Of a stretch of DNA of 64,000 bases, positions 55,557-63,628 are shown piece after piece. Origin of the DNA: Nocardia colli. Lineage in GTDB: Bacteria; Actinomycetota; Actinomycetes; Mycobacteriales; Mycobacteriaceae. The notes below the pieces were generated by a model, which ran no database searches, was not told the DNA's origin, and worked only from the letters and a program-made list of their open reading frames with translations. Position 1 is the first letter of the stretch, and each line of letters opens with the position of its first letter. A program made the position numbers and the translations under genes. The stretch covers positions 868,001 through 932,000 of the forward strand of contig NZ_VXLC01000004.1 of assembly GCF_008704205.1 (NCBI RefSeq), written 5' to 3'.

Positions 55557-57571
55557 CAGGCGCTCCCCACGCCGACCGGCTCCGCCGCCGTGACCGCTGG
55601 TTCGGCGAAGAACTCCCGCACCAGGTCGATCCGGGTGCCCGCGGGCACGAGTTGCACGATGTGCGGCCACTCGTCCGGGCGCTGTCCGCCGAGGGCTTCG
55701 CCGAGCCGCCCGGCGAACCGGGGCAGCACCGGTGTGGCGCAGTGGGCGAGCAACCGTGCCGCGGCCAGTTCCAGCGCGACGGCGGTGCGGGCCTCGTCGT
55801 GCCAGCCCTCGATCGTCGCCACCGCGCTTTCTCGCTCGGCGAATTCAACTGTGTCGGTAACGATTTCGTGCAGTTCCGCGGTCGCGACCGCGATCGAGAA
55901 CGCGTCCGGGCCGAGGGCGGCGGTCACCGCGGACAACCGGGCGCCGAGGCGTCCGAGGAATGCCGTGTGCTCCGGTGTCCAGACACCGGCGTCCGGCGCT
56001 TGGCCGCCGTACCGGGTCTGGATGCGGTGGCCGAGGTCGTTGAGCCATTGCTGCCAGGTGCCGATCAGTTCCTCGCGCACGGTGGCCGCGTAGTCATCCC
56101 GAGTGAAGTTGGTACTCCGCGACTCCGGTCGCGTCCGGGACAGGAAGTACCGCACCCCGTCCACGCTGTCCGGCGTGAGGATTTCCTTGCCCCAGACGGC
56201 ATTTCGTCGGCTGGTGGAGAACTTGCCGCCGTTCAGCAGATAGAACTCGTTGACGTGGTAGTCGATGTCGGGGTGCCAGTCGGGGAAGGCCAGCCGGTAG
56301 AGCACCGGATACAGGATCGAGTGGTAGAAGCTGTTGTCGTAGCCGAAGAAATGCACGATCTTCCAGTCCTGCTCCGGCCGGCCCGCCTGCCAGTCCCGGC
56401 CGAGGCGACGCCCCAGCGCCGAAATGCCGTGCAGGAACCCGTAGGACATCTCCGGCCAGACCCAGATGACCTGTCCGTCCGCGCCTTTTTCGGTAGGCGG
56501 CACGCCCCACGTCGCCGGATGGGTGATCGCCACATCGAGCCGCGTGCGGGCGAACACTCGACTGGCCAGCTCGCGCAGCCGCGCCGGAACCCGGCCCAGG
56601 CGGTGGTGCGCGGCGAGCTCGGCCGCGAATTCGTGCAACGGCAAGGTGAATCGGGTGATCGAATCGATCCGCGGGGTCGCCGGCGATCGTTTCGATCGCG
56701 GATCGCTCAGGTCGACACAGGAATTCGGCTCGCCGCAGCCCTCGCAGATATTGCCGCCGGTCGTCGCGCCGCAGCCGGGGCAACCGCCCGACACGTCGAC
56801 CTCGTACAGGTAGTCGTCGGTCGTCCCGTCGAACAGCGCCGGACCCGCTTGGGGCGCAACCGATCCCGACGCCACGAGGCGAGAGAAGTACTCCTGCAAG
56901 CCGGTCCGGTAGGCGGGCTCGGTGTCGGTCACCGTGTACTGATCGGGTTCGATGTCCATCAGCCGCAGCGTTTCGGCGATCTCGGCGCTGTAGTGCGCCG
57001 CCGTCGCCGCGGGCTCCCTGCCCTCGCGTTTCGCCAGATCGACCACGTAACTCTGATAATCGTCACTGCCGGTGAGGTGCCAGGCCTGGGCGCCGTTCAT
57101 CCGCTGAAAACGGACGAACACATCCGCACCCAGATAGGGGCCCGAAAGGTGTCCGAGGTGCAGGTCGCCGTTCGGCGTCGGCGGTGTGGAGAACACGAAG
57201 ATCGGCCGCTCGCCGAACCGTCGCCGGTCGCTGCGTCCGGTCGCCGCCCGGGCGGCCCGGCTCGGATCACGCCAGTACAGGTCGAAGAACACCAGCTCCG
57301 TCGACCCGGTGTTCTCCACGACATGGGTCTCGAACGGGTCGAACAGCACGGCCATGCCGGGGGAGACCGGATGGCGCGCACCGTCCACGACGACGTCGCC
57401 GTGCCCGCTGACCACCAGGAACAGCTCGGTCTCGTCGTGCTGGTGTGGATCGGAGTGCCGGCCGGGGGCCACCCGCGCCCAGCCGGCGCCGAAACCGAAT
57501 CCGTCGATCGAACTCATGTCGATGCCGAATGCGGCGTGCAGTTCGGCCGTGTCGAAACGATTGATGATCAC
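55556..57571 (-). CDS. cupin-methionyl-tRNA synthetase-like fusion, hydrazine synthetase family
   Basis: The 671-residue protein starts with a cupin domain (residues 25-100; metal ligands His43, His45, Glu49 and His83). It continues as a class I aminoacyl-tRNA synthetase of the MetRS type: HLGH (138-141), a zinc knuckle with Cys264, Cys267, Cys277 and Cys280, and a KMSKS-equivalent KFSTS (450-454). Cupin-MetRS didomain proteins (Spb40 of s56-p1, Tri28 of triacsin) join N6-hydroxylysine and glycine by an N-N bond through an activated aminoacyl intermediate. The two upstream genes are the other members of that cassette. Starts at a GTG in a GTGA overlap. A housekeeping MetRS role is unlikely. 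Confidence 0.92.
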   Translation of the reverse strand: MIINRFDTAELHAAFGIDMSSIDGFGFGAGWARVAPGRHSDPHQHDETELFLVVSGHGDVVVDGARHPVSPGMAVLFDPFETHVVENTGSTELVFFDLYWRDPSRAARAATGRSDRRRFGERPIFVFSTPPTPNGDLHLGHLSGPYLGADVFVRFQRMNGAQAWHLTGSDDYQSYVVDLAKREGREPAATAAHYSAEIAETLRLMDIEPDQYTVTDTEPAYRTGLQEYFSRLVASGSVAPQAGPALFDGTTDDYLYEVDVSGGCPGCGATTGGNICEGCGEPNSCVDLSDPRSKRSPATPRIDSITRFTLPLHEFAAELAAHHRLGRVPARLRELASRVFARTRLDVAITHPATWGVPPTEKGADGQVIWVWPEMSYGFLHGISALGRRLGRDWQAGRPEQDWKIVHFFGYDNSFYHSILYPVLYRLAFPDWHPDIDYHVNEFYLLNGGKFSTSRRNAVWGKEILTPDSVDGVRYFLSRTRPESRSTNFTRDDYAATVREELIGTWQQWLNDLGHRIQTRYGGQAPDAGVWTPEHTAFLGRLGARLSAVTAALGPDAFSIAVATAELHEIVTDTVEFAERESAVATIEGWHDEARTAVALELAAARLLAHCATPVLPRFAGRLGEALGGQRPDEWPHIVQLVPAGTRIDLVREFFAEPAVTAAEPVGVGSA

Positions 57572-58647
57572 GCGGGACTCATCTCCTTCGGTGGCTGACT
57601 TGGCTGCCCGTCCAGGTGCAGCAGGCCGACGGCCTCGGCCGCGATCGCCGGGGCCAGCCGATAACCCGACCCGTTCGCTGCGCCCGCGAAGATCACCCGC
57701 CCGGCCGGGTCGAGCGCCCGCACCTGCGGCTGCCGATCGACGCTGTAGGCGTCGCAGAACATCCGGCCGCCCACGGCGTGCTCGGCGAGCGCGGGCGAAT
57801 ACTGGTGCAGCAGTGGCAGTGCCGCCGCGAAGACGCGGTCGTCGAGCCCGCCGGACACGGTGTCGGGGTCGACGTCCCACTCGTCGTGGGTGTAGCTGAA
57901 CAGCCAGTGCCCGCGGTGGCGCAGCGGCAGCAGGAAGGCGTCCTCGTCCTGGAACACGATGACGCCGTCGTCGGGCCCCGGCTGCTGTTCGATGTGCAGC
58001 GCGACCACCTTCTTGACTTGGGCGTTCAGCGGGGCCACCAGGTCGCGCCAGGCGCGGTCGGCCAGCCACGGTCCAGGGGCCAGCACCACGCGGGCGGCCG
58101 TGCACGTCTCTCCGCTGCTGAGCCGGAGCAGCACCTCGCCTTCGGCGTCTTCGATTGCGTTGACGCGCAGGCCTTCCCGGAAGGTGACGCGCGGGCGAAG
58201 CTCGTGGGCGATTGCCTGCGCCACCGCGGACACGTCGGCGTAGTGGCAACCGTGACCGCGCCAGACGCCGGCCTCGCGCGGCACCCGGACCAGACCGCCC
58301 GGCACCGCGACCGTCGGGGTCAGGGCCGCGCGGTCGAGGTAGACCTCGCCGAGGCTCGCCGCGGTCTGCGTCGCCACCACGGTCATGTCGACCGAATGAA
58401 TCGGCAGCGCGGGATGTTGCGCCACCAGGTCCAGGTAGTAGTCGTGGCTGTAGGCGGTCATCCGCCGCACCCGCTCGGTGGCTCCGCGCGGAAAGTGCAG
58501 TCCCGCGGAGCGCCTGCTCGCTCCGCTGCCGATGCCGTCCCGGTCGAACACCACGACGGGGGTGTCGGGGGAGCGCGAAATCACCTCGCGCGCGATCAGA
58601 CAGCCGATGATGCCGCCGCCGACCACGGCGACGGTCCGGCTCGTCAT
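57568..58647 (-). CDS. FAD-dependent amino acid oxidase (glycine oxidase/DAO family)
   Basis: The 359-residue protein has the DAO fold: FAD motif VAVVGGGIIGCLIAREV, FDRDGIGSGASRRSAGLHFPRGA, and the C-terminal FAGAANGSGYRLAPAIAAEAV. In the hydrazine cassette this family (Spb39, Tri26/27 group) oxidatively splits the lysine-glycine hydrazine adduct and releases hydrazinoacetate with 2-aminoadipate semialdehyde. The ATG at 58647 overlaps the monooxygenase stop by four bases; the stop overlaps the cupin-MetRS start by four. Confidence 0.9.
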   Translation of the reverse strand: MTSRTVAVVGGGIIGCLIAREVISRSPDTPVVVFDRDGIGSGASRRSAGLHFPRGATERVRRMTAYSHDYYLDLVAQHPALPIHSVDMTVVATQTAASLGEVYLDRAALTPTVAVPGGLVRVPREAGVWRGHGCHYADVSAVAQAIAHELRPRVTFREGLRVNAIEDAEGEVLLRLSSGETCTAARVVLAPGPWLADRAWRDLVAPLNAQVKKVVALHIEQQPGPDDGVIVFQDEDAFLLPLRHRGHWLFSYTHDEWDVDPDTVSGGLDDRVFAAALPLLHQYSPALAEHAVGGRMFCDAYSVDRQPQVRALDPAGRVIFAGAANGSGYRLAPAIAAEAVGLLHLDGQPSQPPKEMSPA

Positions 58648-59963
58648 CGCTCTACGCTCCGGTCGTCGGGAGCCTTGGCCGACCATTCGAGGAAGGAATC
58701 GTGCGGATCGTCGGAGCGGATGCCGCGCAGACGATCGGCGATCCGTTTGCTGCGCCAGGCGAGCAGGCTCAGATTGGTGTCCGCGAGGCCACGCTGGCGA
58801 CGGGCCCCGTTCTGTAAGAATATGTTTCGGTCGGCCGGGCCGTCCCAGCAGACGGCGAAATCCGAGTCGATTCGGTATTCGTCGTGGTCGCGTTCCAAGC
58901 GGTCCGCGACCGGGGACAGGAACTCCATGTCGTCGGTGCGGAAGCCGGTCGCCCAGACGATCACATCCGCCTCGGCGTGCTCTTCCGCGCCGGGCTGGTC
59001 GTTGTGCGTGAAGGTGATGTCCCAGCCGGAGCCGGGATCGCCGGTGACCCGCAGCACCTCACGGTTCGGGTACAGGGCGACCAGATCGGTTGCGCCGTCG
59101 ACGAAGTGGTGCAGGTAGATGCGCTGATAGATCTCGCGCAGGGTCGCCTCGGAGATGCCGTCGCTGGTCAGCACGTGGGCGAAGTTGAGCGCTTCGCGGG
59201 CGGCGCCGGGGAGGCCGGAGAAGTACTCCGAATAGCCCGGCATGTAATAGTCGTTCGTGAACGGCGAGTCGTCCAATGGAAAGTAGTTGCGCCGCCGGGA
59301 TATCCAGCCCACCCGGCGCGGCAGCTCGCTGCGTGGGCGGGAGATCAGTTCGAGAAACGCCTCCGCGCCGGACTGGCCGCCGCCGATCACCCAGACCCGT
59401 TTTCCGGCGAGGCCGGCTGCCTTGTCGGCGAATTCGCTGATATGGAATTGCGTAGGCCCGAGCAGGTTTTCGGCCACCGGCGGAACATAAGGCTTCCGGC
59501 CGACGCCGATCACGACGTTGTCGGCCGTCACGGTGTGGTTGCCGGTGCGTAACCGGAAGACCCCGTCGAATTCGATCGACCGCACCTGTTCACCGAAAAC
59601 AAGATTCTCGTTCATGGAACTGACCCATTCGAGATAGTTCCGGAACTCGCTGCGCGGCACCGCATCGAACTGCGCGTTCAGATAGTGGTAGATCCGGCCC
59701 TTGGCATGCAGATAGGCCAGGAAGGTGAACCGGTTCGTCGGGTCGGAGAGGCTGACCAGGTCCTTGAGCATCGAGACCTGCAGCGAGGTATTGGGCAGGA
59801 GCTGGCCGTCGTGCCACCGGAAGTCGCGCCGCTTTTCGAAGAACCGGTTCGAGACGTCCGGCTGCTCGTACAGCAGCGACGCCAGGCTCAGATTTGCTGG
59901 TCCGATACCGATGCCGACGCATCGGTAATGTTCAGAATTGTCGGTGAGCGATCCCTGGCTCAT
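58644..59963 (-). CDS. L-lysine/ornithine N-hydroxylating monooxygenase
   Basis: The 439-residue flavoprotein matches the SidA/IucD family: FAD motif GIGIGPANLSLASLL, DFRWHDGQLLPNTSLQVSMLKDLVSLSDPTNRFTFLAYLH, NADPH motif VIGGGQSGAEAF and the ATGF motif VIWATGFRTDDMEFL. It should N-hydroxylate the side-chain amine of lysine (lysine favoured by context rather than by a specific residue seen here). There are no NRPS or siderophore genes near, so a siderophore role is unlikely. It is the first gene of the operon. Confidence 0.92.
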   Translation of the reverse strand: MSQGSLTDNSEHYRCVGIGIGPANLSLASLLYEQPDVSNRFFEKRRDFRWHDGQLLPNTSLQVSMLKDLVSLSDPTNRFTFLAYLHAKGRIYHYLNAQFDAVPRSEFRNYLEWVSSMNENLVFGEQVRSIEFDGVFRLRTGNHTVTADNVVIGVGRKPYVPPVAENLLGPTQFHISEFADKAAGLAGKRVWVIGGGQSGAEAFLELISRPRSELPRRVGWISRRRNYFPLDDSPFTNDYYMPGYSEYFSGLPGAAREALNFAHVLTSDGISEATLREIYQRIYLHHFVDGATDLVALYPNREVLRVTGDPGSGWDITFTHNDQPGAEEHAEADVIVWATGFRTDDMEFLSPVADRLERDHDEYRIDSDFAVCWDGPADRNIFLQNGARRQRGLADTNLSLLAWRSKRIADRLRGIRSDDPHDSFLEWSAKAPDDRSVER

Positions 59964-60404
59964 TACGCCTCCTGCCCCTCGAGGCCACCGGCCCCCGGGG
60001 TGAATACCGAAACAATCATCGGTTGCTGATCCGCAATACTCGCCCGCCCGGGCAGATTTGCCTGCAATGAATAGAACCCCCGTCGATCGGCTGGAGCCCT
60101 GTTTACCACTTCGGAACCCGCGGTAATATCCTCGAAATCAACGGTAGCGGGTGGGGCAGGCGCGCACAAGAAAAGTGAAAGTTTTTGACGGGGTGTTCTG
60201 CGGCGCTGACGATCTCGGCCACGCGGCGCGGGAAGCGGTTGGCGCGGTGGGTCTTTGGGATGAGACGTCGAAGGCGTAACCTTGGAGGCGGGCGGTGGCC
60301 GGTCGCTTCTCTCGGCGTAGCGCCGGTGTTGCGTGTGCACAGCGAAAGCTGTTGCATGGCAGCTGTTTCGGCGGTTGATGCCGATCGTCAGGCGTCTATG
60401 GCGC
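59964..60404. other. upstream region of the biosynthetic operon
   Basis: These 441 bases separate the StrR-like gene from the monooxygenase and hold no supported gene; the open minus-strand frame through it is not protein-like. It is less GC-rich near 60050-60200 and should contain the operon promoter, but I see no convincing -35/-10 pair and no StrR-type inverted repeat. Confidence 0.4.
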
Positions 60405-61436
60405 TTACGCGGAGAATGCTCCGCGGGTGGGCGGGTCGAGCAGCTGTGCCAGCCGATGCAGGTCCTGCGAACGTCGGCGCGCGAGCTCGGCGATGCGCGG
60501 AGCGCAGTGACTCGGGACATTGCCGATGACGTCATCCCACTCCACGTCGTCATCGAACGGAAACTCCAACCACCGCAGCAGTTTTCGGCCGGTCTCGGAG
60601 AAACGCAGCGACGGGTCCTTGCGCAGCTGATGCAACATCTCCGCGGTGATCATCCGCTGCGCGAGCGGGATCGGCGTCGCCTCGGACCGGTCGGCGGCGT
60701 CGGTCGTGGAAGCCGGACGACGCGCGGAGCGGCGCAGTGGCACCGGATTCTTGCCGCTGAGTAGCCGTTTGCGCACATCCTTCGCCGTCGTGACCGAAAT
60801 ACCCGCCGCCACAGCGACTTTCCGGGTCGACGCGGTGGGATCGGCGGTGAACAGCTCGGCGGCCCGCTGCCGGCCCTGCGATCCGAACCGATGCCGGACA
60901 CCGTTACGAGCGATCCGACCGGTCGCCTGTGGAACTTCCACAGGCGACCGCCTGCGGATCGCCGAAACGGTCTTGGGCGAGACCCCGGCGATGGCGGCGA
61001 TCGCGCGATCCGACCAGTCCGGATACGACAGCAGGATGCGGAGCGCGGCGGCCTTGCGTTCGGCCAGCGACAGCGGCAGGCCGTGCGCGGTGTTCAGTTG
61101 CACCGCCAGCACGAACGCTTCCTCCGGTCCGCCGTCGAAAAACACTGCCGCGATGGTCTTTTCGCCGCGCAGCCGAGCCGCGCACAATCGATGCCAGCCG
61201 TCGACGACCTGCATCGTCGCGCGCCGGACCACGATGGGCGCGGGTGCGGTCGTCGATTCGGCCAGCGCGCGCGTGTGTGCCGTGTTCTCCGCGGCCGCGC
61301 GGGGTGGCGCATCCGCCGGTCGGAGCCCGCTGATCGGCAGTTCGACGATCTCCGAGCAGTGTGTATGTGCGCCAGGGAAATTCGGTACGGATAGGGCCCC
61401 TGCCCGGAACGAACCGGCATTACCCCCACTGGTCAT
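60405..61436 (-). CDS. StrR/ParB-like pathway regulator
   Basis: The 343-residue protein has a ParB/Srx-like N-terminal domain (VELPISGLRPADAPPRAAAEN, ALAESTTAPAPIVVRRATMQVVDGWHRLCAARLRGEKTIAAVFFDGGPEEAFVLAVQLNTAHGLPLSLAERKAAALRILL). Two helix-turn-helix-like regions follow (DWSDRAIAAIAGVSPKTVSAIRR and TASTRKVAVAAGISVTTAKDVRKRLL). This is the layout of StrR-type activators of antibiotic clusters. GGAGG lies before the ATG at 61436. It is on the same strand, upstream of the hydrazine operon, and is the probable cluster-specific activator. Confidence 0.85.
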   Translation of the reverse strand: MTSGGNAGSFRAGALSVPNFPGAHTHCSEIVELPISGLRPADAPPRAAAENTAHTRALAESTTAPAPIVVRRATMQVVDGWHRLCAARLRGEKTIAAVFFDGGPEEAFVLAVQLNTAHGLPLSLAERKAAALRILLSYPDWSDRAIAAIAGVSPKTVSAIRRRSPVEVPQATGRIARNGVRHRFGSQGRQRAAELFTADPTASTRKVAVAAGISVTTAKDVRKRLLSGKNPVPLRRSARRPASTTDAADRSEATPIPLAQRMITAEMLHQLRKDPSLRFSETGRKLLRWLEFPFDDDVEWDDVIGNVPSHCAPRIAELARRRSQDLHRLAQLLDPPTRGAFSA

Positions 61437-61996
61437 GGATTCCCTCCCGGGTCCGTATGCTTCCGATACGCCGCGCAGCCGAGTGCACTGACGGCCACGG
61501 CGCAGGCAATCCGGGATCGAGTCCCACCTCAGCCTAACCAGCGACACCGCCGCCCCGGCTCCCCCCGTTCGGGGGGTATCGCGCCGCGGCGCGGGCGGGG
61601 CATCGCGCCGTCTCGCGTACCCCTTTCTCCTGGCCGCGCCCCTCGGCGGCCCTTTCGATGGCGGCGTGTCCGCACGTCTGCCTCGACTCTGAAAAGCTAC
61701 CGCATGGAATCACCTGCGCGGTATGCAGTGGCGCATCTGCGACGGGCTTCCGCGACGGTATACCGCCCGCACGAATCGAGTCCGTTCGCATGTCTCACGT
61801 CTTGCCCGCCCGGCGGTCGCCCTTCCGGTCCACGCCTTGACCTGCGTGATGGGCGCCCATACAGCGCTCGGGTGAAATGCGGGTCAGCGGTGCACATGCG
61901 GTGGCGTATTCGTGGAGATCTCGTGTGAGCCATTGAAGGGTGAACTCCGGCTGTGCAAAAGTTCGCTTCGTTCCGCTATCCCAGGGGAATCCGTTG
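61437..61996. other. no recognisable gene
   Basis: These 560 bases carry short open frames (74-85 codons) on both strands with random-like codon use and no ribosome sites. It should contain the promoter of the StrR-like gene near 61450-61600, but no consensus is clear. Confidence 0.4.
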
Positions 61997-62263
61997 CTAG
62001 AAAAGGGAATTCATTCGGCGGGCAGACCAGATGGCGAACTCTCCGCCCGGCAAGCAGATAACCCGATAGCCATCCAGCCCGACGATTCCCCAAGATTCGT
62101 ACTTCTCGTGGACGGGAACATGAATCGCAACGCCCGAGTCGAACTCGAGGCTCAACCCATCGGCTTCGCTGGCGTCGGCCCTGGTCGCTGTCGAACCAAT
62201 CAGCGCTTCGAGTTCGGTGGCCAGGTCGGCGTAACTGCTGGAGGGGAGTAGTGCCCGGCTGGT
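61997..62263 (-). pseudogene. DUF6188 remnant
   Basis: The minus frame ending at the TAG 61999-61997 reads YADLATELEALIGSTATRAD, then LSLEFDSGVAIHVPVHEKYESWGIVGLDGYRVICLPGGEFAIW, which matches the DUF6188 family of actinobacteria. The frame stays open upstream to about 62340 but without a usable start codon or ribosome site. It is most likely a 5'-truncated copy, cut near the deazaflavin gene. Confidence 0.5.
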
Positions 62264-62332
62264 GGCCGGGCACCTTGCCTCGAGGTGCTCGTTGTGCGGC
62301 TCGTACGGATGGGGCCGGTGGTGCTGTCTGGT

Positions 62333-62377
62333 CCTGGTCGCCGACCAGGGTCAAATATCGTATGCTTCTGATATTAT
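62333..62377 (+). promoter_or_regulatory. palindrome and AT-rich promoter of nitroreductase gene
   Basis: CCTGGTC-GCC-GACCAGG (62333-62349) is a perfect 7-3-7 inverted repeat. It is followed by an AT-rich segment with a possible -10, TATTAT (62372-62377), and a loose repeat ATATC/GATAT around it. The -35 is weak, so the palindrome may be an activator or repressor site for the gene at 62428. Confidence 0.45.
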
Positions 62378-62427
62378 ATGAGAACCGTAGCTTCTGCTGC
62401 GGCATCTTCTGAGAAGGGTTGCGGGGC

Positions 62428-62871
62428 ATGAACGCAGACAGATATCGCCGGATGACCAACACGATCAATCGGGTGATCGTTGGGTTGCAGCGCAGGGGGA
62501 TCGCTTTTGGGCCGATGCAGTTGCTTACGGTGAGGGGGCGGCGGAGTGGGGAGTTGCGTACGTTTCCGATCGCGGTGAACGAGGTGGGTGGCGGGCGGTA
62601 CATCTTTCAGGCGTTTCCGAAGGCTGCCTGGGTGGTGAACGTTCGGGATGCGAGCACTGTCACGTTGACGCGGGGGCGGAAGTCGTCGACTGCTCGGCTG
62701 GTCGAGGTGCCGGTGGAGGAGCGTCGTGTGCTGCTGCGTGAATTGGTGACGACCAGTCCGGCGAGCGTCGGCAATCGCTTCGTGACCACCGGGTTGGCCG
62801 CGACCGCCACGCCGGACGGGGTCGCGGAGGCGGCGCATCGGATCGCGGTCTTCCGCGTCGAACCGGCCTGA
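62428..62871 (+). CDS. deazaflavin-dependent nitroreductase-like protein
   Basis: The 147-residue protein matches the F420-dependent Ddn-type split beta-barrel: MQLLTVRGRRSGELRTFPIAVNEVGGGRYIFQAFPKAAWVVNVRDASTVTLTRGRKSSTARLVEVP. Such enzymes use reduced F420 for quinone or nitro reduction at the membrane. The ATG at 62428 fits the conserved N-terminus better than one at 62419. It stands alone behind an AT-rich promoter. Confidence 0.88.
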   Translation: MNADRYRRMTNTINRVIVGLQRRGIAFGPMQLLTVRGRRSGELRTFPIAVNEVGGGRYIFQAFPKAAWVVNVRDASTVTLTRGRKSSTARLVEVPVEERRVLLRELVTTSPASVGNRFVTTGLAATATPDGVAEAAHRIAVFRVEPA

Positions 62872-62932
62872 TCGGACGGGCACGCGCCGACCCGGTCTGC
62901 GGTGGCGTCGAACGATCCGGCGCCGCGATACA

Positions 62933-62947
62933 GTATGGAATCCATAC
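62933..62947. promoter_or_regulatory. MarR operator
   Basis: GTATGG-AAT-CCATAC is a perfect 6-3-6 palindrome, 24 bases before the MarR start. It is the likely autoregulatory site. Confidence 0.65.
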
Positions 62948-62971
62948 AACCTGACGTGAAAGTAGTGCCGG

Positions 62972-63463
62972 GTGAGTTCAGGGGCAGATCGGGCCAGGGC
63001 GCGCCAGCGCCGGCAGCTCACGGTTGCGGTCAAGGAAGCCGTGCGCGACCTGAACATTCAGCTGTCGCTGCTCAACCGCAGATTCGGCGGCCGGGTCGAG
63101 CTCAGAGATATCGACTGGACCTGCCTCGACCTGGTCAACCGGTACGGGCCGATGACCCCGACCGCATTGGCGCGCCAGGCCGGGCTGCATCCGGCGACCC
63201 TGACCGGCATCCTCGACCGGCTACAGAAAGGCGGCTGGGTCGCGCGCGAGCGCGACCCGGAGTCCGCGGATCGCCGCGCAGTCACCATACGCGCTGTCCG
63301 CGAACGCAATTCGACGCTTTTCGAGCTGTTCGCCGGAATGAACGGCCGAATGGACGACGTCTGCGCGCACTACTCCGAGGCCGAACTCGAGCTGATCGCC
63401 GACTTCCTCCATCGCACCAGCACAGCTGGACAGGCTTCGGCCGAGGAGCTGTCCGAGGGCTGA
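62972..63463 (+). CDS. MarR-family regulator
   Basis: The 163-residue protein starts at a GTG and has the MarR winged helix (RYGPMTPTALARQAGLHPATLTGILDRLQKGGWVARERDPESADRRAVTIRAV) with flanking dimerisation helices. The gene downstream on the same strand is a DHA2-type drug exporter, so this is probably an antibiotic-responsive repressor of that pump. A perfect palindrome lies just upstream. Confidence 0.92.
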   Translation: MSSGADRARARQRRQLTVAVKEAVRDLNIQLSLLNRRFGGRVELRDIDWTCLDLVNRYGPMTPTALARQAGLHPATLTGILDRLQKGGWVARERDPESADRRAVTIRAVRERNSTLFELFAGMNGRMDDVCAHYSEAELELIADFLHRTSTAGQASAEELSEG

Positions 63464-63628
63464 GGCAGCTAAACCTGTCCGCTAAACGAAATCGGTTGTC
63501 TTCATTTCGCCTTCCCGTCGCGGGATTCCCTCATTACCGTTGGAGACGCGCCCCTTCCGGATGCGCAATTCAATCGAAATCGTTTGCAGGACAACGGCAT
63601 TCCTGCATGCGCTGAAGTGAGGGATTCG

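Noticed and set aside
58644..59963. Siderophore biosynthesis from the N-hydroxylase
   Set aside because: No NRPS, NIS synthetase or siderophore transporter; the gene is coupled to DAO and cupin-MetRS.
59963..60553. 196-codon minus-strand frame between monooxygenase and regulator
   Set aside because: Composition is random-like, overlaps the regulator gene and has no family features.
45060..61436. Nitrite-dependent (CreD/CreE) route to the N-N bond
   Set aside because: No nitrosuccinate lyase or aspartate N-monooxygenase of that type is in the window; the cupin-MetRS route explains the genes better.
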